Origin: Chloroflexota bacterium
GTDB taxonomy: Bacteria > Chloroflexota > Anaerolineae > Ardenticatenales > Ardenticatenaceae
DNA length: 6,135 bases
Assembly: GCA_003520455.1 (NCBI GenBank)
Contig: DOUV01000445.1
Coordinates: forward strand, 1-6,135
Reading direction: 5' to 3'
Part shown: piece by piece, positions 1 through 5,958 of the stretch
How positions within the stretch are numbered: the first letter of the stretch is position 1
How the letters are laid out: every line of letters starts with the position of its first letter
Made by a program: the position numbers and the translations under genes
Notes under the pieces: generated by a model
What the model was told of the DNA's origin: nothing
The model's input: the letters and a program-made list of their open reading frames with translations, nothing else
Databases searched by the model: none

Positions 1-1
1 G

Positions 2-622
2 TTGACTTTCCTGGCCGACCAACCGCAGGTGAACGCAGAACGTCTGGCCGTCGCCGGTCTCAGTCTGGGCGGATCGAATGCCATCGCCGCCGGGGCGCTC
101 GACCCGCGGGTTGGAGCCGTCGTCGCGATCGAGGCCCCTGGCGACGGCGAGCGCTGGCTGTCCAGCCTGCGACGGCACTGGGAGTGGCTGGAGTTCAAGG
201 CCCGGCTGGTGGAGGATCGCGCGCGACGTGTGCAGACCGGACAGTCCACACGCGTGGATCCCCTGGAGATTGCGCTGCCTGACCCCGACTCGCGCGCCTT
301 TCTGGAGGGGGTCTACCGAGAATTTCCGGAGATGCAGTGCGATCTGCCGTTAGAGACGGCCGAGGCGCTGATCGAATTTCGCCCCGAGGCGCTGGTGGGG
401 CAGATTGCCCCCCGGCCGCTGCTGTTGATCCACGGCGACGCCGACCGTCTTGTGCCGGTTGGTGAGGCGCGCAGCCTGTATGCGCACGCCAGTACGCCGC
501 GCCGCCTTGAGGTCATCCCAGGTATGAGCCACTTCGACTGGGTGATGCCGACTTCGACCGGTTTCCGGCGCGTGAGCGATCTCGTCGCCGGCTTTCTCCG
601 CGAGGTGCTACCGGCCCAATGA
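2..622 (+). CDS. Alpha/beta hydrolase, C-terminal part (5' end outside window)
   Basis: This is the C-terminal 206 codons of an alpha/beta-hydrolase-fold enzyme of the dienelactone hydrolase or prolyl-oligopeptidase-like kind. The catalytic triad is readable. The nucleophile elbow GLSLGG places Ser at residue 21 of the visible part, the HGDADRLVP segment places Asp at about 148, and GMSHFDW places His at about 177. A largely helical lid-like insert (about 55-125) lies between elbow and acid. The frame is open to the left edge, so the TTG at position 2 is almost certainly an internal codon and the fold's first strands and oxyanion loop are missing. No signal peptide or membrane segment is visible in this part. 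Its stop overlaps the next start as ATGA, which implies cotranscription and coupled translation with the AcoX-like gene. The substrate cannot be told from sequence; an ester or peptide bond is the family norm. Confidence 0.88.
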   Translation: MTFLADQPQVNAERLAVAGLSLGGSNAIAAGALDPRVGAVVAIEAPGDGERWLSSLRRHWEWLEFKARLVEDRARRVQTGQSTRVDPLEIALPDPDSRAFLEGVYREFPEMQCDLPLETAEALIEFRPEALVGQIAPRPLLLIHGDADRLVPVGEARSLYAHASTPRRLEVIPGMSHFDWVMPTSTGFRRVSDLVAGFLREVLPAQ

Positions 623-1620
623 CTACCGTCGGCATCATCGCCAACCCCGCCTCGGGCAAAGATATCCGCCGGCTGGTGGCCCACGGCTCGGTGTTCGACA
701 ATGACGAGAAGGTCAGTATCGTCCGTCGTGTCCTGCTCGGACTGCAAGCCGTGGGCGTCGAACGGGTCTGGATCATGCCGGAGAGCTTCGGTATTGGCCC
801 CAAGGCGCTCGATGGGTTGCGGCTCACGCTTGAGGTCGCGTTGCTCTCGATGTTTGTCACCCGGACGCAGCAGGATTCGATGCGGGCCGCGGCGATGATG
901 GTTGAGGGCGGCGCGCGTTGTATCGTGACACTCGGCGGCGACGGGACCAACCGCGTCGTGGCCAAGGCGAGTGGTGACGTGCCACTGATGCCGGTCTCCA
1001 CCGGTACCAACAATGTCTTTCCGACAATGATCGAGGGAACCATCGCCGGCCTGGCGGCAGGGCTGGTCGCCGGTGGTCAGGCCGATGAAGCCGTGCGGCG
1101 TGTGCCGCGTTTGGACATCATCCGCCACGCGGGTGCCGGGGAAGCAGGCCCGCCGGACGACATTGCGCTGGTTGATGCCACGGTTTACGACGAGCGATTC
1201 GTCGCCTCGCGAGCCGTGTGGGATGCGGCCAAAATCAAAGAGGTGCTGCTCGCCCGGGCTGAGCCAGGCAACATCGGCCTCTCGGCCATCGGCGCCCACC
1301 TCCTGGCGGGAGGCTGCCCGCCCGGGCACGGTCTCTATCTCCGCGTGGGGCCGGCCGGGCAATCCGTCGCTGCGCCCATCGCGCCTGGCCTGATTCGATC
1401 GATCAATGTGGCTGAGTACCGCTTGCTCGCTGCGGGCGACGAGGTCACCATCAGCCATCAGCACCCATGCGTGCTGGCCCTCGACGGCGAACGCGAAATC
1501 GAGCTACGGCCGGGCGCGGCCGTTCGCGTGCGGCTGAATGCCGGTGGTCCCCGAGTGGTTGATGCGCGCAGAGCGATCGAGATTGCGGCGAGCGCGGGGG
1601 TATTCGTCGGAGCAGGGTGA
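619..1620 (+). CDS. ATP-NAD kinase family protein, AcoX-like
   Basis: This 333-residue protein belongs to the ATP-NAD kinase/AcoX superfamily (diacylglycerol-kinase-like fold), whose members phosphorylate NAD or an unknown related substrate in the cytosol. It opens with GIIANPASGKDIRRL (about 5-19). It carries the diagnostic nucleotide-binding GGDGTNR at 106-112 and a second loop, STGTNN, at 127-132. A C-terminal beta-rich half includes ALDGEREIEL at 287-296, the usual LDGE-type segment. Length is normal for AcoX-type proteins. The ATG lies within the ATGA overlap with the upstream hydrolase. AcoX genes are classically found beside acetoin dehydrogenase genes (acoABC), but none of these is in this window, so a role in acetoin breakdown is unproven. 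A true NAD kinase is the alternative. The family call is firm; the exact substrate is not known. Confidence 0.85.
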   Translation: MTTVGIIANPASGKDIRRLVAHGSVFDNDEKVSIVRRVLLGLQAVGVERVWIMPESFGIGPKALDGLRLTLEVALLSMFVTRTQQDSMRAAAMMVEGGARCIVTLGGDGTNRVVAKASGDVPLMPVSTGTNNVFPTMIEGTIAGLAAGLVAGGQADEAVRRVPRLDIIRHAGAGEAGPPDDIALVDATVYDERFVASRAVWDAAKIKEVLLARAEPGNIGLSAIGAHLLAGGCPPGHGLYLRVGPAGQSVAAPIAPGLIRSINVAEYRLLAAGDEVTISHQHPCVLALDGEREIELRPGAAVRVRLNAGGPRVVDARRAIEIAASAGVFVGAG

Positions 1621-1664
1621 AACCAACTGGGTCATAGTTGAGGTGATCGACCTATTGGAATATG

Positions 1665-1708
1665 GTGCATTGGGTGGGCGAGGCGCTGCCCTCGCCCGCC
1701 CAATGCAC
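1665..1708. repeat. Strong hairpin with 18-base arms downstream of the AcoX-like gene
   Basis: The arms at 1665-1682 and 1691-1708 are complementary over 18 positions. One is a T/G pair, which as RNA is an allowed U-G wobble, and the loop is eight bases. The hairpin starts 45 bases after the AcoX-like stop codon. No T-run follows it, so it is not a classic Rho-independent terminator. It may end or protect the upstream mRNA at its 3' end, or be one copy of a dispersed palindromic element. Only one copy is seen in this window. Confidence 0.75.
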
Positions 1709-1743
1709 GCTCCCAAGAAGGGCGAGTTCTTTCACTGCCTGAC

Positions 1744-1775
1744 GATCGTGACCCTCGAGTTCTGGACCTTTGGGT
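1744..1775 (+). pseudogene. 32-base relic of a thioredoxin-like gene (FWTFG segment)
   Basis: These 32 bases match 4760-4791 at 30 positions, with two C/T differences. In the matching frame they encode IVTLEFWTFG, against [10 protein letters not shown] in the downstream gene; one difference is silent. This is the strand that leads into the thioredoxin active site. Similarity stops on the left before the expected linker and on the right at the active-site codon, where TTG AAA replaces the TGA GTC of the downstream gene. No start codon with a ribosome-binding site or continuing redoxin sequence is present, so this is a fragment and not a gene. Shared codon phase favours descent from a coding copy over chance. 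Confidence 0.6.
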
Positions 1776-1849
1776 TGAAAGGTTTGGACAGGTTATCAGC
1801 CCTGACCTTCCGCTATGGGTTCGCCTGAGCGAATCGGGACATGACAGTG

Positions 1850-1874
1850 CCCCTCCTCATCCGGGGTTTTTTTT
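1850..1874 (+). terminator. Candidate Rho-independent terminator
   Basis: CCCC at 1850-1853 can pair with GGGG at 1863-1866 across a nine-base loop, followed directly by eight T (1867-1874). The T-run in such GC-rich DNA is striking. The four-pair all-GC stem is short for a terminator, so strength is uncertain. It lies 230 bases after the AcoX-like stop and would separate that unit from the MFS-HEAT gene. Confidence 0.5.
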
Positions 1875-1890
1875 ATGCCCAAGACGGTTT

Positions 1891-1940
1891 GCATGCTTTG
1901 ACTCTCTGCGTTGTTTTGCATTCAAGCAGAGCAAGCATGC
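1891..1940. repeat. Long imperfect hairpin in AT-richer intergenic DNA
   Basis: GCATGCTT (1891-1898) pairs perfectly with AAGCATGC (1933-1940). After an uneven internal loop (TGACT against C), CTCTGC (1904-1909) pairs perfectly with GCAGAG (1926-1931). That gives 14 pairs closing a 16-base loop. The site follows the T-run terminator by 16 bases and precedes the MFS-HEAT start by about 360. It could be an operator, a leader structure or the end of a small mobile repeat; nothing decides among these. Confidence 0.5.
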
Positions 1941-2037
1941 ATGCATGATTGCTGCGACTGGGCCGGAAGCTCGTCCCGGCTTCTGGTTCGATCGACTTTC
2001 ACCCGTTGTCCCAAAAGCAGGGTCGCTCAGTTGTCCA

Positions 2038-2131
2038 GGTGCGACGCACCCGTGTCCTTCGGAAGAGCGCACGAGGCGGGGTCAGACGACCTTCTGCAGA
2101 CCCTCAGACCACGATGAAGGTGCGTCGCACC
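2038..2131. promoter_or_regulatory. Pair of mirror-image 13-mer palindromes (candidate operators)
   Basis: GGTGCGACGCACC at 2038-2050 and GGTGCGTCGCACC at 2119-2131 are each a six-base inverted repeat around one central base, and each is the exact reverse complement of the other. An A precedes both, so 14 bases are shared in inverted orientation. Their centres are 81 bases apart. Such paired dyads upstream of a gene suit a dimeric repressor that can bridge two sites, here about 170 and 260 bases before the MFS-HEAT start. Alternatively they are the ends of a small inverted repeat unit. No regulator gene is nearby to support either reading. Confidence 0.4.
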
Positions 2132-2303
2132 TCGTGCAACCGACGTCTAAGCGGCCCTGCTGCAAAAGCGCAGGCATCGCCGAAAAAACTGGCAGGCGAT
2201 ACAATGCGCCAATTGAGAAAGCGCTCGCGCCAGCGGGCGTGCTGTCACTTCCATTTCTTACCGGTTGGTGCGCCGCAATCTGTGGTCGCGCGGGAATACG
2301 CAG

Positions 2304-4547
2304 ATGGCGAAGAATCAGGAACTCACGAACGTCGAGAAACTGCGCGGTTTCCCCTGGAGCATCGCCTCGAACGCAGCCAACACAATCTTCGTCCAATTCA
2401 CCTTCTTCGGCTCGGTCTTCGTATTGTTCTTGAGCGCGTTGGGTCTGAGCAAGAGCGAGGTGGGCTTTCTTCTGTCGCTGCTCCCCTTCACGGGGGTCAT
2501 CGCCCTCTTCATTGCGCCGGCCGTCGAGCGCTACGGCTACAAGCGCGTCTACCTGACCTTCTTCGGAACGCGCGATTTCGTTGCCGCGTTCTTGCTGTTG
2601 ACGCCCTGGGTGCTGTCCAACTTCGGGCAACAGGCCGCGTTGCTGTTCGTCTCGGTGATTGTTGCGGCTTTCTCTCTGCTCCGCTCGGTCGGCATGACTG
2701 CCAGCTTTCCCTGGATTCAAGAGTACGTTCCCAATGCCGTCCGCGGGAAATACACTGCCACCAACAACATCTTCACGACCATCACGGCATTCGTGGCGGT
2801 GATGACAGCAGGCTACGCCTTGCGTCTCGCGACTGGCTTCTTCGGGTACATTTTTTTGATCGGGATCGGTGTCATTTTCGGCTTCATCTCGGTCTGGTTG
2901 GCCTCATTTATCCCGGGGGGAGCGCCGAAAGAGCGGCGACGGACACAAACAGCGGAGCGGCGAGACCTCTGGCAGGCAGTCGGCGATGGGGACTTCCGTC
3001 GCTATCTGGTGGGCGTCGGCATCTTCACTTTGGCAACTGTGCCGCTCGCATCGTTCTTGCCCCTCTTCATGCAAGAGCAGGTGGGCCTCAACCCGGGCGC
3101 TGTCGTCTGGCTCCAGATCGGGAGCCTCGGCGGTGGCCTCATCGCAAGCCCGCTCTGGGGGTGGGCCGCCGATCGCTATGGCAGCAAGCCGGTCATGCTC
3201 ATGGGAATTTTCCTCCGGATCACCCTCCCTCTGTTCTGGATGGTAATGCCTCGCCACAGCGCCGTGAGCCTGGCTGTCGCTCTGGCGACCTTCGCGCTCC
3301 AAGGGCTCGCCGATATAGGGTGGGGCATCGGCTCCGCCCGTCTGCTCTACGTGAATGTCGTGCCACCCGCTCAGAGAGCCGACTATATGGCGCTCTACAG
3401 TGCCTGGACTGGGGTTGTCGGGGGCATCAGCCAGTTGATTGGCGGGCGGGTGCTCGAAGCCTCGCAGGATGTCACCGGGCAGTTCCTGGTCTTCACGCTT
3501 GACCCGTACCTCCCCCTCTTTCTGATGGGCTTGATCTTGCCGGTGGGGGGTGCCCTGGTGCTCCAGTCAATCCGCGTCGAGAGCGATGTCACCGTCGGCG
3601 AGTTTGCTGGGATCTTCCTGCGCGGCAATCCTTTCCTGGCCATGACCTCGTTGGTCCGCTATCACCTGGCACGAGACGAGCAGGCCACTGTGCAGGTCAC
3701 GGCGCGGTTAGGGCAGGCCAAGAGCCCCCTTGCGGTGGAAGAACTGCTCGAGGCCCTCTGCGATCCGCGGTTCAACGTGCGCTTCGAGGCAATCCAGGCC
3801 ATCGCGCACAGTGCCCCGGACGAGCGGCTCATCAACGCCCTGGCCGACATTCTCAACGGCCCCGAGCCAGCCCTCAGCGTGATGGCGGCCTGGGCTCTCG
3901 GACGGCTGGGGGACGAACGGGCCATCAAGCCGCTCCGTACCGGCTTGCACGCCAGTTATCGCTCGGTGCAAGCGCATAGCAGCCGGGCATTGGCCACGCT
4001 GGGCGATCACGACTTGATTCCTATCCTGCTGGAGCGGCTCGCGATTGAAGGCGATTACGGCCTGCGCGTCGCCTACGCCTCAGCATTAGGCAGACTCGAC
4101 GCCGAGGAGGCGACCAGCCAGATTCTGGGTATCCTGCGTACCAGTCGGGAGGAAATAACGCGTCTGGAACTCGCTTTTACTCTGGCTCGCATGCTGGGCG
4201 ATGAACACCACTTTGTTCGCTTGTTGCGCCAGCTTCGCGCCGACGCGGGGACGGCAACGGCTCAAGAACTTGCAGCCCTCAAGAAGAAGCTGGAGAAACT
4301 ATCTCCGGAGGACAGCGCCGTCGTCACGCTGCTGGAAGAGGGCATCGACGCCTTCGCCCGCGATCAGATCGCCCGTGGCACGGCGGTGCTCAGCCAATTT
4401 CTGCACCAGTTGCCGTGTAATACCATCAAAGGTGCCTGTCCTGCCATCCTCGACGAGTGTGCGCACCGCCTGGCCCAATACGGTGCCTCACGCCCCGAGT
4501 ACGTTTTGTTAACTCTCCACGCCCTCCAGGTATGCTTGCTGGGGTAA
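2304..4547 (+). CDS. MFS-type transporter fused to C-terminal HEAT repeats
   Basis: This 747-residue inner-membrane protein has two parts. Residues about 20-425 form a Major Facilitator Superfamily domain with many hydrophobic spans. The second half carries a canonical motif A, GWAADRYGSK (286-295), and the matching loop of the first half is a weaker APAVERYGYKR (71-81). A charged cytosolic loop (about 205-232) separates the halves. Residues about 445-645 are HEAT-type helical repeats, for example PLAVEELLEALCDPRFNVRFEA and VMAAWALGRLGDERAIKPL, followed by a lysine/glutamate-rich helix (about 653-670). I chose ATG 2304 because GGGAA at 2292-2296 precedes it by seven bases and residues fit a short cytosolic N-terminus; TTG at 2265 has no such site and would add 13 residues. 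Transport substrate is unknown. The tail may bind a partner or regulate transport (inference). It stands as a single gene, 111 bases before the next start. Confidence 0.85.
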   Translation: MAKNQELTNVEKLRGFPWSIASNAANTIFVQFTFFGSVFVLFLSALGLSKSEVGFLLSLLPFTGVIALFIAPAVERYGYKRVYLTFFGTRDFVAAFLLLTPWVLSNFGQQAALLFVSVIVAAFSLLRSVGMTASFPWIQEYVPNAVRGKYTATNNIFTTITAFVAVMTAGYALRLATGFFGYIFLIGIGVIFGFISVWLASFIPGGAPKERRRTQTAERRDLWQAVGDGDFRRYLVGVGIFTLATVPLASFLPLFMQEQVGLNPGAVVWLQIGSLGGGLIASPLWGWAADRYGSKPVMLMGIFLRITLPLFWMVMPRHSAVSLAVALATFALQGLADIGWGIGSARLLYVNVVPPAQRADYMALYSAWTGVVGGISQLIGGRVLEASQDVTGQFLVFTLDPYLPLFLMGLILPVGGALVLQSIRVESDVTVGEFAGIFLRGNPFLAMTSLVRYHLARDEQATVQVTARLGQAKSPLAVEELLEALCDPRFNVRFEAIQAIAHSAPDERLINALADILNGPEPALSVMAAWALGRLGDERAIKPLRTGLHASYRSVQAHSSRALATLGDHDLIPILLERLAIEGDYGLRVAYASALGRLDAEEATSQILGILRTSREEITRLELAFTLARMLGDEHHFVRLLRQLRADAGTATAQELAALKKKLEKLSPEDSAVVTLLEEGIDAFARDQIARGTAVLSQFLHQLPCNTIKGACPAILDECAHRLAQYGASRPEYVLLTLHALQVCLLG

Positions 4548-4585
4548 GTAAACAGCATTACGCCTCAGGCGAAGCCAGGCCATCC

Positions 4586-4613
4586 TTGAGCCCCCCTGCA
4601 GCCCAATTATTGC
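4586..4613 (+). promoter_or_regulatory. Weak candidate sigma-70 promoter of the thioredoxin/NHL gene
   Basis: TTGAGC (4586-4591) and TATTGC (4608-4613) are separated by 16 bases and lie in the gap after the MFS-HEAT stop, with the -10 element about 45 bases before the ATG at 4659. Both hexamers are imperfect, and short matches of this kind arise by chance. The gap of 111 bases and the lack of a terminator mean read-through from the transporter gene is equally possible. Confidence 0.25.
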
Positions 4614-4643
4614 TCCCGCGATGGGTGAGAGATGCTTGATTAG

Positions 4644-4652
4644 AGAGAGGAG
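4644..4652 (+). promoter_or_regulatory. Ribosome-binding site fixing the start at 4659
   Basis: The purine-rich AGAGAGGAG ends six bases before ATG 4659, the strongest Shine-Dalgarno match in the window. It matters because it shows that translation starts upstream of the in-frame TGA. The gene therefore should not be called from the internal GTG at 4815 or ATG at 5097. Confidence 0.75.
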
Positions 4653-4658
4653 TCATCG

Positions 4659-5051
4659 ATGGCTGATCTTCGGGGAACGACGCGGGCGCCTGAGCTTCCG
4701 CCCGGTCTGGAGTGGCTCAACACGCCGCGGCCGCTCACGCTGGAGGCGCTGCGCGGCAAGATCGTGATCCTCGAGTTCTGGACTTTTGGGTGAGTCAACT
4801 GCCATCATAATTTCGTGCAGTTGCGCGAACTCCGCGAACGGTTTTCGAATGAGCTGGTCGTTATCGGGGTCCACTCGGCAAAGTTCCCTTCCGAGCAGTT
4901 GACTGCGAACATCCGGGAGGCGATTCGGCGCCACGATATTCACCACCCGGTGGTCAACGATGCCGGCTTTCAGATCTGGCGTCAGTACGGCGTGAATGCC
5001 TGGCCCACGGTGGTGCTCATTGACCCGTTGGGGAACTACGTCGGCTCGTAG
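4659..5051 (+). CDS. Thioredoxin-fold domain with in-frame TGA at the active site (selenocysteine candidate)
   Basis: Reading TGA 4791-4793 as an amino acid gives a 130-residue domain of the NHLRC2-type thioredoxin-like family, ended by TAG at 5049-5051. The order is a linker (1-32), strand [11 protein letters not shown] (34-44), the active site [TGA]-V-N-C (45-48), helix (49-64), strand [12 protein letters not shown] (67-78), helix, HPVVND (96-101), the cis-proline loop AWPTVVLID (114-122) and LGNYVGS. Family members normally carry Cys at position 45 in CxxC, so the TGA replaces precisely the attacking cysteine, as Sec does in many redox proteins. The TAG falls just before AGEIAADAFAPLIEAM, the usual last helix, and the same frame then runs on to 5825. 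It is therefore the front of a longer gene. Ordinary termination at TGA would leave only 44 residues. Cytosolic; no signal peptide. The domain call is firm; function versus decay is open. Confidence 0.7.
4812..4829 (+). promoter_or_regulatory. Candidate bacterial SECIS hairpin after the TGA
   Basis: As RNA, UUCGUGC (4812-4818) pairs with GCGCGAA (4823-4829): six Watson-Crick pairs, one G-U, and a four-base loop AGUU with G second. The loop starts 25 bases after the UGA. From memory, bacterial SECIS elements have a small apical loop with a G in its first two positions about 16-37 bases after the UGA, so this fits. A competing hairpin, CAACTGC (4796-4802) with GCAGTTG (4817-4823), is perfect over seven pairs but its 14-base loop begins too close to the UGA. 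Short hairpins are common by chance in GC-rich DNA. Confidence 0.4.
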
Positions 5052-5096
5052 GCCGGTGAGATCGCCGCCGATGCGTTTGCCCCACTGATCGAGGCG

Positions 5097-5825
5097 ATGA
5101 TCGCGGATTTCGACCGCGAGGGACTGGTCGATCGCCGGCCGCTCGATCGCCAGCCTGAGGCCGAGCCGGCTCGCCCGCTTCGTTATCCCTCGAAGCTCCT
5201 GGTCACACCCGATGGCCGCCTGTGCGTGGCCGATACCGGCCACCACCGGATCATCGAGCTGCGGCTCGACGAGGGCGTGGCCGACGATCCCTTCGTCGCG
5301 GCCGAGCTGTGGGGACCAGACGGAATCGCCGTGCTGGGGCCGAGCGAGGGCCATCGGGAGTCGGCACGGTTCTCCATCGCGGATACCAACAACCACCTCA
5401 TCCGCGTTGGCGATCTCGAGAGCCGAACGGTGCGAACGCTCACGCTCTACGGCCTCGAGCGGCTCCAGCCGCGGCCGACTCGAGAACCGGTCGCGCGTCG
5501 CCTGCCCCCGGTGACCGTTGCCCCCGGCCTGATCACACTCACCTTCGATATCGAGCTACCGCCCGGTTACAAGCTCAACGACGAGGTCCCGCTCGCGTTT
5601 CGTGTTGAGCAGGACGGTGGTATCCATCGCTTCCCGGCCGGCGAGCCACCTATGCTCCGCCTCGACGTAGAGTCGGCCCGCGAGCTTGACCTGGATCTCA
5701 CGCTCTCCTACTGCCAGGCGGCGGACGAGCGGCTCTGCAAACGACTCGTGCTACCGATTGCGGTGGCCGAGAACGGTCCATTCTCTGTTGAGGTCCCCTA
5801 CTCCATTCCGGTGGGTACACCGTGA
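5097..5825 (+). CDS. C-terminal NHL-repeat and DsbD-like part of the interrupted thioredoxin/NHL gene
   Basis: This is the same reading frame as the thioredoxin domain, separated from it only by TAG 5049-5051; homology resumes right after the TAG. Counting from the ATG given here, residues about 30-56 (YPSKLLVTPDGRLCVADTGHHRIIEL) and about 72-115 (WGPDGIAVLG, then SIADTNNHLIRVGDLESRTVRTL) are NHL repeats. Residues about 138-237 resemble the beta-sandwich tail of this family: VTVAPG, LPPGYKLNDEVPLAFRVE and a YCQAADERLC pair (Cys 206 and 214) that recalls the DsbD N-terminal domain. Family members usually have several more NHL blades, so about half of the propeller is absent, probably by in-frame deletion. 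GAGG lies only two bases before ATG 5097, too close for efficient initiation, so independent translation is doubtful. Best read as the back half of a broken or recoded gene. Confidence 0.6.
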   Translation: MIADFDREGLVDRRPLDRQPEAEPARPLRYPSKLLVTPDGRLCVADTGHHRIIELRLDEGVADDPFVAAELWGPDGIAVLGPSEGHRESARFSIADTNNHLIRVGDLESRTVRTLTLYGLERLQPRPTREPVARRLPPVTVAPGLITLTFDIELPPGYKLNDEVPLAFRVEQDGGIHRFPAGEPPMLRLDVESARELDLDLTLSYCQAADERLCKRLVLPIAVAENGPFSVEVPYSIPVGTP

Positions 5826-5871
5826 CTGGCCGTCGGGACCCACCAGCCTGCCAATCTCTTCTTCGCAACGG

Positions 5872-5911
5872 GCCCCGCTCGAAACCCGGTTCGAGCGGGG
5901 CGTACTTTTTT
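5872..5911 (+). terminator. Rho-independent terminator after the thioredoxin/NHL gene
   Basis: GCCCCGCTCGAA (5872-5883) pairs perfectly with TTCGAGCGGGGC (5890-5901) around a six-base loop, and six T follow at 5906-5911 after a four-base spacer. It starts 46 bases past the stop codon. This is the clearest terminator in the window and shows that the frame up to 5825 ends a transcription unit. Confidence 0.88.
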
Positions 5912-5931
5912 CCCAACGCCGCTCCCATCGG

Positions 5932-5958
5932 TCGCCCGGTTTCCTCTCCTCCGGGCGA
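5932..5958. repeat. Hairpin with a competing alternative fold
   Basis: TCGCCCGG (5932-5939) pairs perfectly with CCGGGCGA (5951-5958) around an 11-base pyrimidine loop. The loop bases CCTCTCCT (5943-5950) can instead pair with AGGAGGGG (5958-5965), with one wobble, which would break the first stem. No T-run follows. Its place just after a terminator leaves its role unclear. Confidence 0.45.

Larger units (their letters stand above)
1621..2303. other. Non-coding region between the AcoX-like and MFS-HEAT genes
   Basis: I see no convincing gene in these 683 bases. Open frames here are short, lack ribosome-binding sites, resemble no family, or are the upstream shadow of the transporter gene. The stretch does hold structure, listed separately: a hairpin with 18-base arms, a relic of a thioredoxin-like gene, a terminator-like hairpin with eight T, a second imperfect hairpin in AT-richer DNA, and two mirror-image palindromes. 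GCATGCATGCATG at 1935-1947 is a tiny three-unit GCAT repeat. A TTGACT at 1898-1903 could be a -35 box, but no good -10 box sits 16-18 bases after it, so I call no promoter. Confidence 0.6.

Noticed and set aside
313..1464. A 383-codon minus-strand open frame
   Set aside because: It lies opposite two convincing genes and shows no motif; long antisense frames are typical of GC-rich DNA.
1538..1828. A 96-codon plus-strand frame containing LEFWTFG
   Set aside because: It begins inside the AcoX-like gene in another frame and matches redoxins only over ten residues, so it is a relic within a chance frame, not a gene.
2200..2205. TACAAT as a -10 box for the MFS-HEAT gene
   Set aside because: No acceptable -35 hexamer lies 16-18 bases upstream.
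1949..3502. A 517-codon plus-strand open frame overlapping the MFS-HEAT gene
   Set aside because: It is out of frame with the transporter, is arginine-, serine- and alanine-rich low-quality sequence, and has no ribosome-binding site; the overlapping MFS frame has clear domains.
1820..4573. TTCGCCTGAG at 1820-1829 and its reverse complement at 4564-4573, flanking the transporter gene
   Set aside because: Ten shared bases are too few in this base composition to argue for element ends; no target duplication or transposase is present.
4653..5396. A 247-codon minus-strand open frame opposite the thioredoxin/NHL gene
   Set aside because: It resembles no family, while the plus strand has unmistakable thioredoxin homology. 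It is an antisense shadow.
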